64,000 nt of DNA from Tropicimonas_B omnivorans (GCF_031846565.1 NZ_JAVRHL010000001.1:186001-250000); one strand, 5' to 3'; positions 1 to 7,428 are shown, counted from the first letter of the stretch. The notes: generated from the letters alone by a model not told the origin. Numbers and translations are program-made.

Positions 1-748
1 GAGCCGTCAGCGACAGGATCACGTTCCGCACGGACCGCTCCGAGCGCCATGCTTCGGCCCGGGTGGGCCGCGGGCGATCGAGCGTGCCGAGAGGGCGGCC
101 GAGACGCTGATCCTGATTGTATTCCAGCCCTGTCGCCAGCGCCGTGTAGAGGGCCTGCACCGCCTCCCGATCCGTCAGGTACGGGCTGCCGCCGGGATCG
201 GTCAGGGCCGCGGCGAACCCGTCCCTCCACCCCGCCTCGATCTCACCGGCCATGCGCGCAAGGTCTTCCGCGATGGCGGTGGCGAGGCGGCAGGTGTAGC
301 TCCCGGACGAATAGCCGGAGAAGTCCGGCTCGTAGAGAAGCTGCTCCAGCGCGAAGAGCCCCCGCGCGGCGACGGAGACCTGGCCGAACTCGTCCGGGCG
401 ATCCACGATGGCATCGCGGTCCGCGATCATCCCGGCGAGGCTCCGCGGCATCATGCCCCGCGTGTCCGGCCAGAAGGAGATCGCAAGGCCGCGGCCCTCC
501 TCCTCGATGGGGCCGAGCCGCAGGTGCGCGACGCCGAGCCATGCATCGAACGCGTCGTTCCAGGGGTCCTTCAGCGTCTCGGGGGTGCAATCGGCCTCCG
601 CCGCCGCGGCAAGGTTTGCCGTTTCGGACGCGAATCGCGCCTGCGCGGGGAGGATGACGTCCGTCACCGCCTCATCCACGCCGGCCGAGACGAGGGAAGG
701 CACGGGGGTAAAACAGAGGGCAAGGCAAAGGGCGGCAAGTCGGCGCAT
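1..748 (-). CDS. Imelysin-family periplasmic protein, second copy, 3' end off the window
   Basis: Reading on the minus strand from 748 gives 249 codons without a stop before the window edge, so the C-terminus is missing. Residues 1-22 form a signal peptide ending near SLVSA. The body resembles the imelysin/IrpA family of iron-regulated periplasmic proteins: it has a FWPDTRG segment, and GLFALEQLLYEP stands where the family's GxHxxE motif normally lies, so the motif histidine is replaced here. It overlaps the stop of the upstream di-haem oxidoreductase by one base (TGATG), so the two are co-translated. In this type of locus the second imelysin paralogue usually sits beside the di-haem protein. 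Family call is good; the role in iron handling is inferred from family and context. Confidence 0.75.
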   Translation of the reverse strand, partial: MRRLAALCLALCFTPVPSLVSAGVDEAVTDVILPAQARFASETANLAAAAEADCTPETLKDPWNDAFDAWLGVAHLRLGPIEEEGRGLAISFWPDTRGMMPRSLAGMIADRDAIVDRPDEFGQVSVAARGLFALEQLLYEPDFSGYSSGSYTCRLATAIAEDLARMAGEIEAGWRDGFAAALTDPGGSPYLTDREAVQALYTALATGLEYNQDQRLGRPLGTLDRPRPTRAEAWRSERSVRNVILSLTA

Positions 749-2325
749 CAGAGGCTCTCCAGGAAACGGATCAGGTCGTCGCGCTCGGCTTTCGGCATCT
801 CCGCCACGCGGTCCCGCGACGCCTGCGCCTCACCGCCATGCCACAGGATCGCCTCCAGAAGCGAGCGGGCGCGGCCGTCATGCAGGAAGCGGGTGTGCCC
901 GTTGACCTGCTCCGTCAGGCCGATGCCCCAGAGCGGCGAGGTGCGCCATTCGCGGCCCGTGGCGCGGCCCTCGGGCCGGTGGTCCGCCAGACCCTCGCCC
1001 ATGTCATGGAGCAGCAGGTCGGTATAGGGCCAGATCAACTGGAAGGACTGCTCCGGCTGGCCATCGAGCCGCGCCGTGACGTGCTTCGGGACATGGCAGG
1101 AGGGACAGCCGGCGCCGTAGAACGCCTCCTTCCCGCGCAGCACCTGGGGATCGTCCACGTCGCGCCGCTCCGGTACGGCGAGGTTCTGCGAATAGAACGT
1201 GACGAGGTCCATGCCTTCCGCGTCGATCTCGGTTCCGCGGGCATCGTCGTCGCCATGCGGGCCGGCAAGGCAGTCCGGCTGGTTCTCGGTGCAGTCGCCC
1301 GCCGGCGTGTCGAAGAGGGGAGAGGAGATGCCGATGTCGCCGGCAAATGCGCTCGCCGCCTGCTCCCGGATCGTCGCGGCCCCGGCCTTGAGGCCGAACC
1401 GCCCGAGCATCGCGCGCTCCTCGAGGAACGACCAGACGATCTGCGGCCGGCCCGAGATCCCGTCCCCGTCGCTGTCTTCGGGATCGGCATGGGCGAGGAT
1501 CTCCTCTGCCGGGATGGCCTCCAGGAGGCCGAGGCCGATCATCGGCGGCGCGACGCGCGGACTGAGCATGGCGGACCCCGAAAGTGGGCCGTAACCCGGA
1601 TCCTCGAGCGTGTAGGTCGGATCGAGAAGCGTCGCCGTCTCGCCGCCGGACAGCTGGACCTCGAGCTCCTCGTAAGAGGTCCCCGTCCGCCCCTCGGCCT
1701 TGCGTCCCGGCAGGGCTCGATCCTGGATCTGGCCGCCGTAGACCGGATCGGGCCGGGTCCGCTCCCCGCCCGGTCCGACGGAGAGCAGGAAAGCCTCGAT
1801 CTCGCTCATCGGCGCCTCATCCGCGGCCGGCACGGAGATCCGCAGGAACATGCCCGCGCCCCGGTCAGCTCCCATCGGGGGCCGCCCGCGACCGTCCTTG
1901 AGGTGGCAGCGCTGGCAGGACCGATCGTTGAACAGGGGCCCGAGACCGTCCGAGGCGAGCGTCGAGGAGGGGGCGGAGACCCAGAGCTTCTTGAACAGCC
2001 CGTTGCCGACCTTGAAGTCCAGCTCGCGCTCGAAGGAGATGTTGCCGGACGCCTGCGAGAACGCATCCGCATCCTCGCGCGCCCGCACCGTGGCGCTGCC
2101 CCCCTGGTTCGCCTCGAACGGCTCCGGCGCATCGAATTCAGTGGCGGGAGCGGTGACCTGATCGATCCGGGCGCGCTCGTCCGGCGTGCGAGGCAGAGCA
2201 TCGAGATGCGTGTGCGACAGGGCCTCCGGGTACGTGTTTCCCTGGCCGTCCGACCCGGCCGCGAAGGCTCCCGCCGAAACCAGTCCAGCCATCACGATGG
2301 TGCTGCCGATCGCCACAAATCGCAT
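748..2325 (-). CDS. Di-haem oxidoreductase (DHOR/DUF1111 family), periplasmic
   Basis: 525 aa with an N-terminal signal peptide (cleavage after about residue 23, AGAFAAG). Two c-type haem motifs are visible: CQRCH around residue 138, followed by LKDGRGRPP, and CPSCH around residue 408. This spacing and the LKDGRGRPP segment are typical of the di-haem oxidoreductase family sometimes labelled thiol oxidoreductase. The protein is expected to be exported and haem-loaded in the periplasm. These proteins recur beside imelysin genes in iron-uptake loci, and here an imelysin gene follows with a one-base overlap. The redox substrate is unknown; iron oxidation or reduction during uptake is a common guess from context only. 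Start ATG at 2325 fits the signal peptide. Confidence 0.85.
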   Translation of the reverse strand: MRFVAIGSTIVMAGLVSAGAFAAGSDGQGNTYPEALSHTHLDALPRTPDERARIDQVTAPATEFDAPEPFEANQGGSATVRAREDADAFSQASGNISFERELDFKVGNGLFKKLWVSAPSSTLASDGLGPLFNDRSCQRCHLKDGRGRPPMGADRGAGMFLRISVPAADEAPMSEIEAFLLSVGPGGERTRPDPVYGGQIQDRALPGRKAEGRTGTSYEELEVQLSGGETATLLDPTYTLEDPGYGPLSGSAMLSPRVAPPMIGLGLLEAIPAEEILAHADPEDSDGDGISGRPQIVWSFLEERAMLGRFGLKAGAATIREQAASAFAGDIGISSPLFDTPAGDCTENQPDCLAGPHGDDDARGTEIDAEGMDLVTFYSQNLAVPERRDVDDPQVLRGKEAFYGAGCPSCHVPKHVTARLDGQPEQSFQLIWPYTDLLLHDMGEGLADHRPEGRATGREWRTSPLWGIGLTEQVNGHTRFLHDGRARSLLEAILWHGGEAQASRDRVAEMPKAERDDLIRFLESL

Positions 2326-2421
2326 AAGGGTCTTCCCGTGCCGTTCAATAACCTATAAATACACTCGGGATTTGGGAACGGCCAGCCACGGATTGGCCGG
2401 AAACAGGATCGGGACCGCGAC

Positions 2422-2850
2422 ATGACCGCACTCCGTCTGGAACTGCCACACGTGGAAGACGGCGACCGCGCCACGCAGGGCCTCACGCCCGAGCTTGCGG
2501 CACGTCTTGCGCGGCTTCGCGTCGCGGCGCTGCGCTGCCGTGTCTCCACGCGCCTCGATTTCACCGAAGCCTGCGCCCTGATCGGACGGGGCGGCGCGCA
2601 GGACGGGCGCACGGCCGACGCACTCCTTCGCGTTCTCGGCGAGGGGCTCGGACGCCTGCCGGTCTTCTTCCGACCCGGCGCAGGGGATCTTTCCTTCGAC
2701 GAACGCTGGCTGGTGGCCCTTCTGAGTGCCCTCGACCGGGGGGACGAGGCCAGCGCCACGTTCCTTCTGAAGAGCCGCATCGCCCCGCATTACAGGCGAT
2801 TCCTCGGCTTCCTCGCGGCACAGGTCGCGGTGTCGGACGACGTGGCGTGA
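2422..2850 (+). CDS. Hypothetical protein, 142 aa
   Basis: I do not recognise a family. The protein is soluble, predicted mostly alpha-helical, leucine- and alanine-rich, with no signal peptide, no transmembrane segment and no metal-binding motif. Codon usage and GC-rich third positions match its neighbours, which supports real coding. It is transcribed divergently from the di-haem oxidoreductase gene (96 bp between starts) and lies upstream of the Dps-like gene. The ATG at 2422 is preceded by only a weak purine stretch (GGGACCGCGAC). A housekeeping or iron-related role cannot be told from the sequence. Confidence 0.6.
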   Translation: MTALRLELPHVEDGDRATQGLTPELAARLARLRVAALRCRVSTRLDFTEACALIGRGGAQDGRTADALLRVLGEGLGRLPVFFRPGAGDLSFDERWLVALLSALDRGDEASATFLLKSRIAPHYRRFLGFLAAQVAVSDDVA

Positions 2851-2899
2851 CACGATAGAAGCACTGTCGCCGCTTCGGCGCAGCGCCCCCTCGACATAA

Positions 2900-2916
2900 T
2901 TTAGAATGGTTCTATA
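2900..2916 (+). promoter_or_regulatory. Irr-type iron control element (ICE box) upstream of dps
   Basis: The 17-mer TTTAGAATGGTTCTATA matches the published rhizobial/Rhodobacter ICE motif TTTAGAA-N3-TTCTAAA at 13 of the 14 fixed positions, forming an inverted repeat about 70 bp before the Dps-like start codon. Irr, a haem-responsive Fur-family regulator, binds such boxes and represses iron-storage genes when iron is scarce. Position and partner gene both fit that role. Binding has not been shown here. Confidence 0.7.
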
Positions 2917-2985
2917 TTGGCTGTCACAAGGCAAGCCGACGCCAGCCGTACCATGTGCGATACAGACGACCAGAGGACCATTTTC

Positions 2986-3459
2986 ATGACCCAGACCGCC
3001 ATTTCCCTCGAACCGAACGCCCTCGACGCCATCGCGGACGCCCTGAACCAGAGCGTTGCCGAGACCGTCGTGACCACGATGCTTGCCCAGAACTTCCACT
3101 GGAACGTCAAGGGCATGGCCTTCGGCCCGCTTCACGCCCTCTTCCAAGAGATCTACGAGGACCACTTCGTGGGCCAGGACGACCTCGCCGAGCGCGTCCG
3201 GGCGCTCGACAAGCACGCCGAGGGCAAGCTTGCCGGCATGCTGAAGCGCTCCAAGGTCGAAGAGCAGGACGGCACCCAGACCGACAAGGAGATGATCCGT
3301 CTCCTCATGGAAGCCGAGCAGACCATCGCCGCGACTCTCGCCGGCGCCGGTGAACTCGCCGCCGAGCACGGCGACACGCTGACCGAGGATCTGTGCATCG
3401 AGCGCGGCCGGACGCATGAGAAATTCGCCTGGATGCTCCGCTCCCACCTTCAGGGCTGA
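2986..3459 (+). CDS. dps: Dps/ferritin-like DNA-protection protein
   Basis: 157 aa, the usual size for Dps. The N-terminal helix contains AQNFHWNVKGMAFGPLHALFQEIYEDHF, split by the conserved NFHWNVKG motif; its histidine, with the Asp/Glu residues downstream (YEDHF, DDLAERV), belongs to the inter-subunit ferroxidase site. Dps dodecamers oxidise Fe(II) with peroxide, store the mineral and shield DNA. I start at ATG 2986 because the family begins there; a longer in-frame start at 2917 would place the operator inside the coding region. The ICE-like box at 2900-2916 suggests repression by Irr under low iron. It is convergent with the DUF1289 gene, whose coding region contains a terminator oriented for this transcript. 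Confidence 0.9.
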   Translation: MTQTAISLEPNALDAIADALNQSVAETVVTTMLAQNFHWNVKGMAFGPLHALFQEIYEDHFVGQDDLAERVRALDKHAEGKLAGMLKRSKVEEQDGTQTDKEMIRLLMEAEQTIAATLAGAGELAAEHGDTLTEDLCIERGRTHEKFAWMLRSHLQG

Positions 3460-3486
3460 GGACCTGCCGGCCCCGCCGGCTCGGGA

Positions 3487-3738
3487 TCACTCGAGCGCGG
3501 CGGGCGGCACGGCGCCTTTCTTGCGACACTTGCGCAGATAGGCCGGCGCCCAGTGCGTGAAGCGTCCCATCGCGGCTTGCTGATGTATCAGAAAATCGAC
3601 GAAAGCCCGCTGGAAGGCGGGCTTTTTCAATGTCTTGTACATCTTCTTCTGGGTCTTGGTCATCGAGCAGCCAATGCAGTGACCTTCCCGGCGGAACTTG
3701 CAGACCCCGATGCAAGGCGACGGCATCTTCTTCGGCAT
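3487..3738 (-). CDS. DUF1289 family small cysteine-rich protein
   Basis: 83 aa from ATG 3738 (MPKKMPSPCIGVCKF); a further ATG at 3762 is in frame but the family starts at the later one. Four cysteines arranged CxxxC and CIGC within residues 8-25 look like a small metal-binding site and are the hallmark of DUF1289 (PF06945). The C-terminal half is rich in lysine and arginine and could contact nucleic acid. No function is established for the family. It is convergent with the Dps-like gene, and codons for KKPAFQRAF form a transcription terminator on the opposite strand. Confidence 0.85.
   Translation of the reverse strand: MPKKMPSPCIGVCKFRREGHCIGCSMTKTQKKMYKTLKKPAFQRAFVDFLIHQQAAMGRFTHWAPAYLRKCRKKGAVPPAALE
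3602..3627 (+). terminator. Rho-independent terminator for dps, inside DUF1289 coding sequence
   Basis: AAAGCCCGC-TGGAAG-GCGGGCTTT forms a perfect 9-bp stem with a 6-nt loop, followed by T residues on the plus strand. It lies 143 bp after the dps stop and within the convergent DUF1289 gene. Confidence 0.8.
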
Positions 3739-3759
3739 GTCGCGCGTCTCCCTCGATAG

Positions 3760-3790
3760 CAAAGGGCGGCCCCCGATCGGGAGCCGCCTT
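3760..3790 (-). terminator. Terminator-like hairpin after the first imelysin gene
   Basis: Read on the minus strand, AAGGCGGCTCCC-GATC-GGGGGCCGCCCTTT gives a strong GC stem with one mismatch directly downstream of the imelysin stop, with a short T run at the 3' side. It probably separates the imelysin transcript from the DUF1289 gene. Confidence 0.65.
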
Positions 3791-3819
3791 GGTCCGCTTC
3801 AGATAGGGCGCGGGCGCGC

Positions 3820-5091
3820 CTACTGGAAGACCGCGTTCGGGTTGTCGAGGCTGTCGGAGCCTTCCACCGTGACGTCGTCCGCGCCAAGCGTCGTGACAGC
3901 ACGCTCGATGACGCGGGTCTGCGCGACGAGGCCGTCGACCGCCGCCGTGATCAGCGCCTCGCCCCCTTCGTTGCCCCGCTCGAGCATCTGGTCGTAGGAG
4001 AAGCCGGCTTCGGCCGCGGCCTTGATCTGGGCGACCTCGGCAAGGCTCGTGTCGATCGCCGCGGCGAGATCGTCCGCCAGCGCCTCGTCCTCTTCCGCAA
4101 GGAGCGAGCGCAAGGAGCTGCCGGACACCACGCTGCCGTCCGTGCGGACATACTCGCCCTCGTAGACGTTCCGAATGCCCATCACGTCGTAGAAGTGACT
4201 GTTGTGCGTGTTGTCCGAGAAGCAGTCATGCTCCTCCTCGGGGTCGTTCAGCATAAGACCGAGCTTCATCCGCTCACCGGCCTGCTCGCCGTAGGAGAGG
4301 GAGCCCATTCCGGTCAGGATCGCGGTGATGCCCGCGGCCTCCTCCCCGGTCACCGTGGTGCGCGCCTCACCGCCATCTTCCCACTGGGCCGTCATCCACT
4401 CCAGATCGGAGATCAGAAGATCGGTGGCGGCGGTCAGGTACTCGGCGCGGCGATCGCAATTGCCGTTCGTGCAGTCTTCGCCGGTGGCATAATCGCTCCA
4501 GGGACGCTCGCCCGCGCCATGCTCGGTGCCATTCAGGTCCTGCCCCCAGAGCAGGAACTCGATGGCGTGATATCCGGTCGCGACGTTCGATTCGACGGCG
4601 TCGGCCTCGTGCAGGGTGCCTTCGAGCAATTCCGGCGTGATCTCGGACGCGTCGATCTCCTCGCCCGAAAGCGTGAAGGTGGGGGACGCGACGACGTTGA
4701 GCGCGGCATAGGCGTTCTCGTCTGTCGCGCCGCCGTAGGAGGAATCGACGTAATCGATCAGGCCCTCGTCGAGCGGCCAGGCGTTCACCTTGCCCTCCCA
4801 GTCATCGACGATCGCATTGCCGAAGCGGAAGACCTCGGTCTGCTGGTAGGGCACGCGCGCCGCGATCCAGGCGCTGCGGGCCTCGGCGAGCGTCTCGGCG
4901 GAGGGGCCGGCGACGAGCGCATCCACGGCTTCTTTCAGAGTGCGGGCGCTGGCGAGGCTGTCCGCGTAGGAGGCCTCGGCAATGTCCGCGTAGGTCTCGA
5001 GGACGGCGGCGCGATCGGCGAAGGCCGGCGCGGCCCCCATCACGCCGAGTGCGGCGGCGGCCACGGTCAGTTTCAGGTGTGCCTGGGTCAT
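3820..5091 (-). CDS. Imelysin-family iron-regulated periplasmic protein (IrpA-like)
   Basis: 423 aa from ATG 5091 (MTQAHLKLTV), preceded by GGGAGATTCAC as ribosome-binding site; a 59-residue upstream extension lacks family features and was rejected. Residues 1-25 are a signal peptide ending in APAFA. The family motif GxHxxE is intact around residue 170 (GYHAIEFLLWG). A cysteine-containing insertion (GEDCTNGNCDRR) follows. Imelysin/IrpA proteins are exported, bind iron or iron complexes, and are induced by iron starvation in several bacteria. It lies directly downstream of hemP and a small unknown gene on the same strand, consistent with an iron/haem acquisition operon. Confidence 0.85.
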   Translation of the reverse strand: MTQAHLKLTVAAAALGVMGAAPAFADRAAVLETYADIAEASYADSLASARTLKEAVDALVAGPSAETLAEARSAWIAARVPYQQTEVFRFGNAIVDDWEGKVNAWPLDEGLIDYVDSSYGGATDENAYAALNVVASPTFTLSGEEIDASEITPELLEGTLHEADAVESNVATGYHAIEFLLWGQDLNGTEHGAGERPWSDYATGEDCTNGNCDRRAEYLTAATDLLISDLEWMTAQWEDGGEARTTVTGEEAAGITAILTGMGSLSYGEQAGERMKLGLMLNDPEEEHDCFSDNTHNSHFYDVMGIRNVYEGEYVRTDGSVVSGSSLRSLLAEEDEALADDLAAAIDTSLAEVAQIKAAAEAGFSYDQMLERGNEGGEALITAAVDGLVAQTRVIERAVTTLGADDVTVEGSDSLDNPNAVFQ

Positions 5092-5112
5092 GTGAATCTC
5101 CCGATTTTGCTG

Positions 5113-5131
5113 AGCCCCGCTGCCGGGGGCT
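5113..5131 (-). other. Intercistronic hairpin before the imelysin gene
   Basis: On the minus strand AGCCCC and GGGGCT pair across a short loop in the 67-bp gap between the small unknown gene and the imelysin gene. It could set relative expression or stabilise the downstream mRNA. No T run follows, so full termination is unlikely. Confidence 0.4.
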
Positions 5132-5158
5132 GTTGCTCTAATTTGAATGAAGGGTGTG

Positions 5159-5611
5159 TCAGTGGTGCAGGGACGAGCCTGCATGGGTCTGCATCCGCGC
5201 GGCAATCTGCGTGCGACGCAGCACGGCGAGGCCAACCGATTCGGAGAGATGAGCCGCGGCTCCGGCAAGATCCGACCGGACGATGAGGGTCGCGATCAGC
5301 ATCGCGTCCTCCCGCTCGCCCGTGGCCGCCGCCATCACCATGTTCGCGAAGGCCGACTCGTCGGCGCCGACGCAGAGGCACTCGGCGCGGTGGCAGGCGA
5401 AAGGCCGGCGACCGCGCTCGATCAGGAGCGCGCACAGATCGGCGAAATCCGGCGCGGCGCCGTCCTCTGCCAGGTCGCACCAGACCAGCGCCTGCCCGTC
5501 CGGGCCGTCGAGCCACCGGCGCAGATACCTGATGACAGTCGCCTCGGCCTCCGGCATCGCATCGAGCCGGGCGACCGGGGCGCCACCGCGGTGCCGCCAG
5601 GCCATGCTCAT
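5159..5611 (-). CDS. Hypothetical protein downstream of hemP, 150 aa
   Basis: Starts at ATG 5611 (MSMAWRHRGG), overlapping the hemP stop by four bases (ATGA), so it is translationally coupled to hemP. No signal peptide or membrane segment. The middle part (AEDGAAPDFADLCALLIERGRRPFACHRAEC, with cysteines in HRAECLC) has two closely spaced cysteines and a histidine that could bind metal. I do not recognise the family. Its place between hemP and an imelysin gene suggests a part in haem or iron uptake, but the sequence gives no mechanism. Confidence 0.65.
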   Translation of the reverse strand: MSMAWRHRGGAPVARLDAMPEAEATVIRYLRRWLDGPDGQALVWCDLAEDGAAPDFADLCALLIERGRRPFACHRAECLCVGADESAFANMVMAAATGEREDAMLIATLIVRSDLAGAAAHLSESVGLAVLRRTQIAARMQTHAGSSLHH

Positions 5612-5778
5612 TTCGTGAGGATCAACTTGCCGGCGCGGGTGATGCGCAGGGTATAGACCTGACCGTCGAGAACGATGCGGGCGCAGGAATCGGGCCCGGT
5701 CAGATCGCGGGCATCGTGGATGGGGGTAACACTCGAAGCCGCTTCGAGCAGGTCGCCCCGAGGGGTCTGGGCATTCAT
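5608..5778 (-). CDS. hemP: Haemin uptake protein HemP/HmuP
   Basis: 56 aa, ATG at 5778 preceded by CGGAGA. The C-terminal half reads YTLRITRAGKLILTK at the very end, the diagnostic core of the HemP/HmuP family (PF10636), including the terminal GKLILTK. HemP proteins are small factors required for full expression of haem receptor genes in several proteobacteria. The next gene starts in the stop codon (ATGA overlap), and an imelysin gene follows, so this is the first gene of an iron/haem operon. No clear Irr or RirA box was found upstream of it. Confidence 0.9.
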   Translation of the reverse strand: MNAQTPRGDLLEAASSVTPIHDARDLTGPDSCARIVLDGQVYTLRITRAGKLILTK

Positions 5779-5923
5779 GAGAGTCAATCTCCGGCAAATG
5801 GCTCACGACGCAAGTTTGCTGGCTTCCCGGCTTCGGGTGGCTCGACACGACGGAAAGCTGACTGATTTTGTAGGGTAAGTCAAACCCCATAATCCCCCCT
5901 TCTTTTTGAGGGAACCAATCAGG

Positions 5924-5952
5924 GTGACATGCCCGCCCGCGCCGTCTAAGAC
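5924..5952 (+). promoter_or_regulatory. Sigma-70-type promoter for tRNA-Arg
   Basis: GTGACA, a 17-bp spacer, then TAAGAC, ending 12 bp before the tRNA. The same spacing and distance occur before the tRNA-Lys gene in this window, which strengthens the call. Confidence 0.6.
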
Positions 5953-5964
5953 TGCATCCCGTGC

Positions 5965-6041
5965 GGCCCCGTGGCTCAACTGGATAGAGCAGCCCCCTCC
6001 TAAGGGGCAGGTTGCAGGTTCGAATCCTGCCGGGGTCGCCA
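5965..6041 (+). tRNA. tRNA-Arg (anticodon CCT)
   Basis: 77 nt with all four arms: acceptor GGCCCCG/CGGGGTC, D arm GGCTC...GAGC, anticodon stem GCCCC/GGGGC with loop CTCCTAA (anticodon CCT, reading AGG), T arm GCAGG-TTCGAAT-CCTGC, and an encoded CCA at 6039-6041. AGG is a rare codon in this GC-rich genome. No integrase or duplicated 3' end was found nearby, so it does not look like a used attachment site. Confidence 0.95.
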
Positions 6042-6259
6042 GCTCCTCGCCTCGAATCGATGCGTCCTTCGGGATCGGTGCCCGGCCGGTTTTAGGGTCG
6101 AGGGTCAGGCCCAGCCGAACCTTCCCCGGCATCCGCCCCGGTCGCCCGTACCACTCGGGCGAAAGGTCCTCAGGCGCGCCGCAGGCCTCGTGAAGACTAG
6201 GACGGAGCGCGGGTGGCGATGAGGTTTTGCAGAGGCTCACATGCGACGCGACGGGCGCC

Positions 6260-6934
6260 TCACTGCATCCGGATGACGTTTTTGTCGATCGCGAGGACGT
6301 AGCCCTTTCGGGCGATGTTGCGGACCAGAAGCTCGCTGACGATCTGGTTGCCGAGGGCGTCGCGCAGGCGCTTGATCCGGGTCGCGCCGGCGGCTTCGTC
6401 GCAATCGGCGGAATTCTTGCTCTGGATCACCGCCTCGATCTGCGCCCCCGAGAGAATGTCGTCATCCATGCGGGCCTCCGCGAGGACGGCAAGCGTCTCG
6501 ATGGCTGCGCCGGTCAGCTTGAATTCCATCTCGTTGAGCGCGACGATCTGCTCCTCCCGGTTGATGACGAGGGAGCCGATCTGGATGCCGGTGCGCTCGA
6601 TCTCCTCCATCCTCCGATTAAGCTGGGCGATGGTCGCCAGGAGCACGATGGCGACGATGAGGACGGCGGTCGCAAAGAGCAGCAGGACGAAGATGATCAC
6701 CCTGTAGCTGCTCAGGACGTCCGAAAAGGTGGTGCCGCTCGCGGCGAGTATCTCCAGCAGACGAATCTCCGCGGCGCCGACGAGGTCGTCATTCTCGAGG
6801 AAGATCCGTTCCACGCGGTCGTTGAAGACCGACGCGTCGGGCAGGGAGATGAACAGCACAAGGGCGCCGGTGAGAAGGATGCCGACGATCGCGGCGACGC
6901 CCACCGTCACCACCCGTCCGCCCGATTTCCGCAT
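6260..6934 (-). CDS. Membrane protein with cytosolic winged-helix-like C-terminal domain
   Basis: 224 aa from ATG 6934. Two transmembrane helices are visible: residues about 8-30 (VVTVGVAAIVGILLTGALVL) and about 80-102 (VIIFVLLLFATAVLIVAIVL), separated by about 50 periplasmic residues. The C-terminal 110 residues start with a short coiled stretch (LNRRMEEIE) and end with TRIKRLRDALG...NIARKGYVL, which resembles the OmpR/PhoB C-terminal winged helix (xRxLRxKLG...xVxGxGYxL). Thus it may be a membrane-anchored DNA-binding sensor with the helix domain after, rather than before, the membrane helices as in ToxR/CadC. It follows a small secreted protein gene by one base. DNA binding is inference only. 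Confidence 0.6.
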   Translation of the reverse strand: MRKSGGRVVTVGVAAIVGILLTGALVLFISLPDASVFNDRVERIFLENDDLVGAAEIRLLEILAASGTTFSDVLSSYRVIIFVLLLFATAVLIVAIVLLATIAQLNRRMEEIERTGIQIGSLVINREEQIVALNEMEFKLTGAAIETLAVLAEARMDDDILSGAQIEAVIQSKNSADCDEAAGATRIKRLRDALGNQIVSELLVRNIARKGYVLAIDKNVIRMQ

Positions 6935-6935
6935 G

Positions 6936-7220
6936 TCAGTAACGGAGAAAGTACTGCCCGGCACTGTCACGCCTCTCCTTCAGTCCATCTTCGCCGAAGG
7001 TACCGAGGACCGTCAGAAGTTCCCAGCCGTCCTTTTCGATTCGGCTGGAAATCACCCCCGGGGCACTTCCGCCCGAGCAGGCGCTCTCGGGCAGCTCTAT
7101 GACGCCGTAGTGCAACCGGAGCGGATCGGTGCGCTTGGCCTTGTAATCGGCATAGCACGCGGCCTCGGCGAGGGCCGGCACGGCGAGAATGACAAGGGCA
7201 AGGACGATCTGACGCTTCAT
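6936..7220 (-). CDS. Small secreted protein, 94 aa
   Basis: ATG 7220; residues 1-20 are a clear signal peptide (VILAVPALAEAA). The mature part of about 74 residues has two cysteines (AACYADY and ESACSGG) that could form a disulfide once exported. I do not recognise the family. The stop codon is separated by one base from the start of the membrane winged-helix-like gene, so the two form an operon; the small protein might be the periplasmic partner or ligand-binding arm of that membrane protein. Confidence 0.65.
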   Translation of the reverse strand: MKRQIVLALVILAVPALAEAACYADYKAKRTDPLRLHYGVIELPESACSGGSAPGVISSRIEKDGWELLTVLGTFGEDGLKERRDSAGQYFLRY

Positions 7221-7253
7221 GGCCCGACACTGGCCCCGCGCGCCCCGTCATTC

Positions 7254-7285
7254 AATATCTCAGAGGCCCGGGCCCTCCGGATATT
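7254..7285. promoter_or_regulatory. Long imperfect inverted repeat in divergent promoter region
   Basis: AATATC at 7254 and GATATT at 7280 bracket a nearly self-complementary core (GAGGCCCGGGCCCTC). It lies between the divergently transcribed small secreted protein (start 7220) and the basic secreted protein (start 7429). It may be an operator or a cruciform-forming element. The rest of this 208-bp gap shows nothing recognisable. Confidence 0.35.
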
Positions 7286-7428
7286 CGATAACATCGTGCT
7301 GAAATTGCCTGTCAGAGGGGGGATGCCCCAAGTCTGAACCACGCCGCCACGGCATCGCCCCGCACAAGAGGGCAGGGCCGTGAGGTGGCAGGTTACAGGC
7401 AACCGGATCTCGGATGAGGAGCGAACGG

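Noticed and set aside
5100..5160. Iron box upstream of the first imelysin gene
   Set aside because: The AT-rich stretch there does not fit ICE or IRO (TGA-N9-TCA) spacing.
5803..6240. Minus-strand open frame of 145 codons across the tRNA-Arg gene
   Set aside because: Its middle (TPAGFEPATCPLGGG) is the well-known false translation of the antisense strand of a tRNA; no ribosome-binding site and no family.
5965..6259. Integration site or island remnant next to tRNA-Arg
   Set aside because: No integrase, no duplicated tRNA 3' end and no change in composition; the 218 bp after the tRNA hold nothing recognisable.
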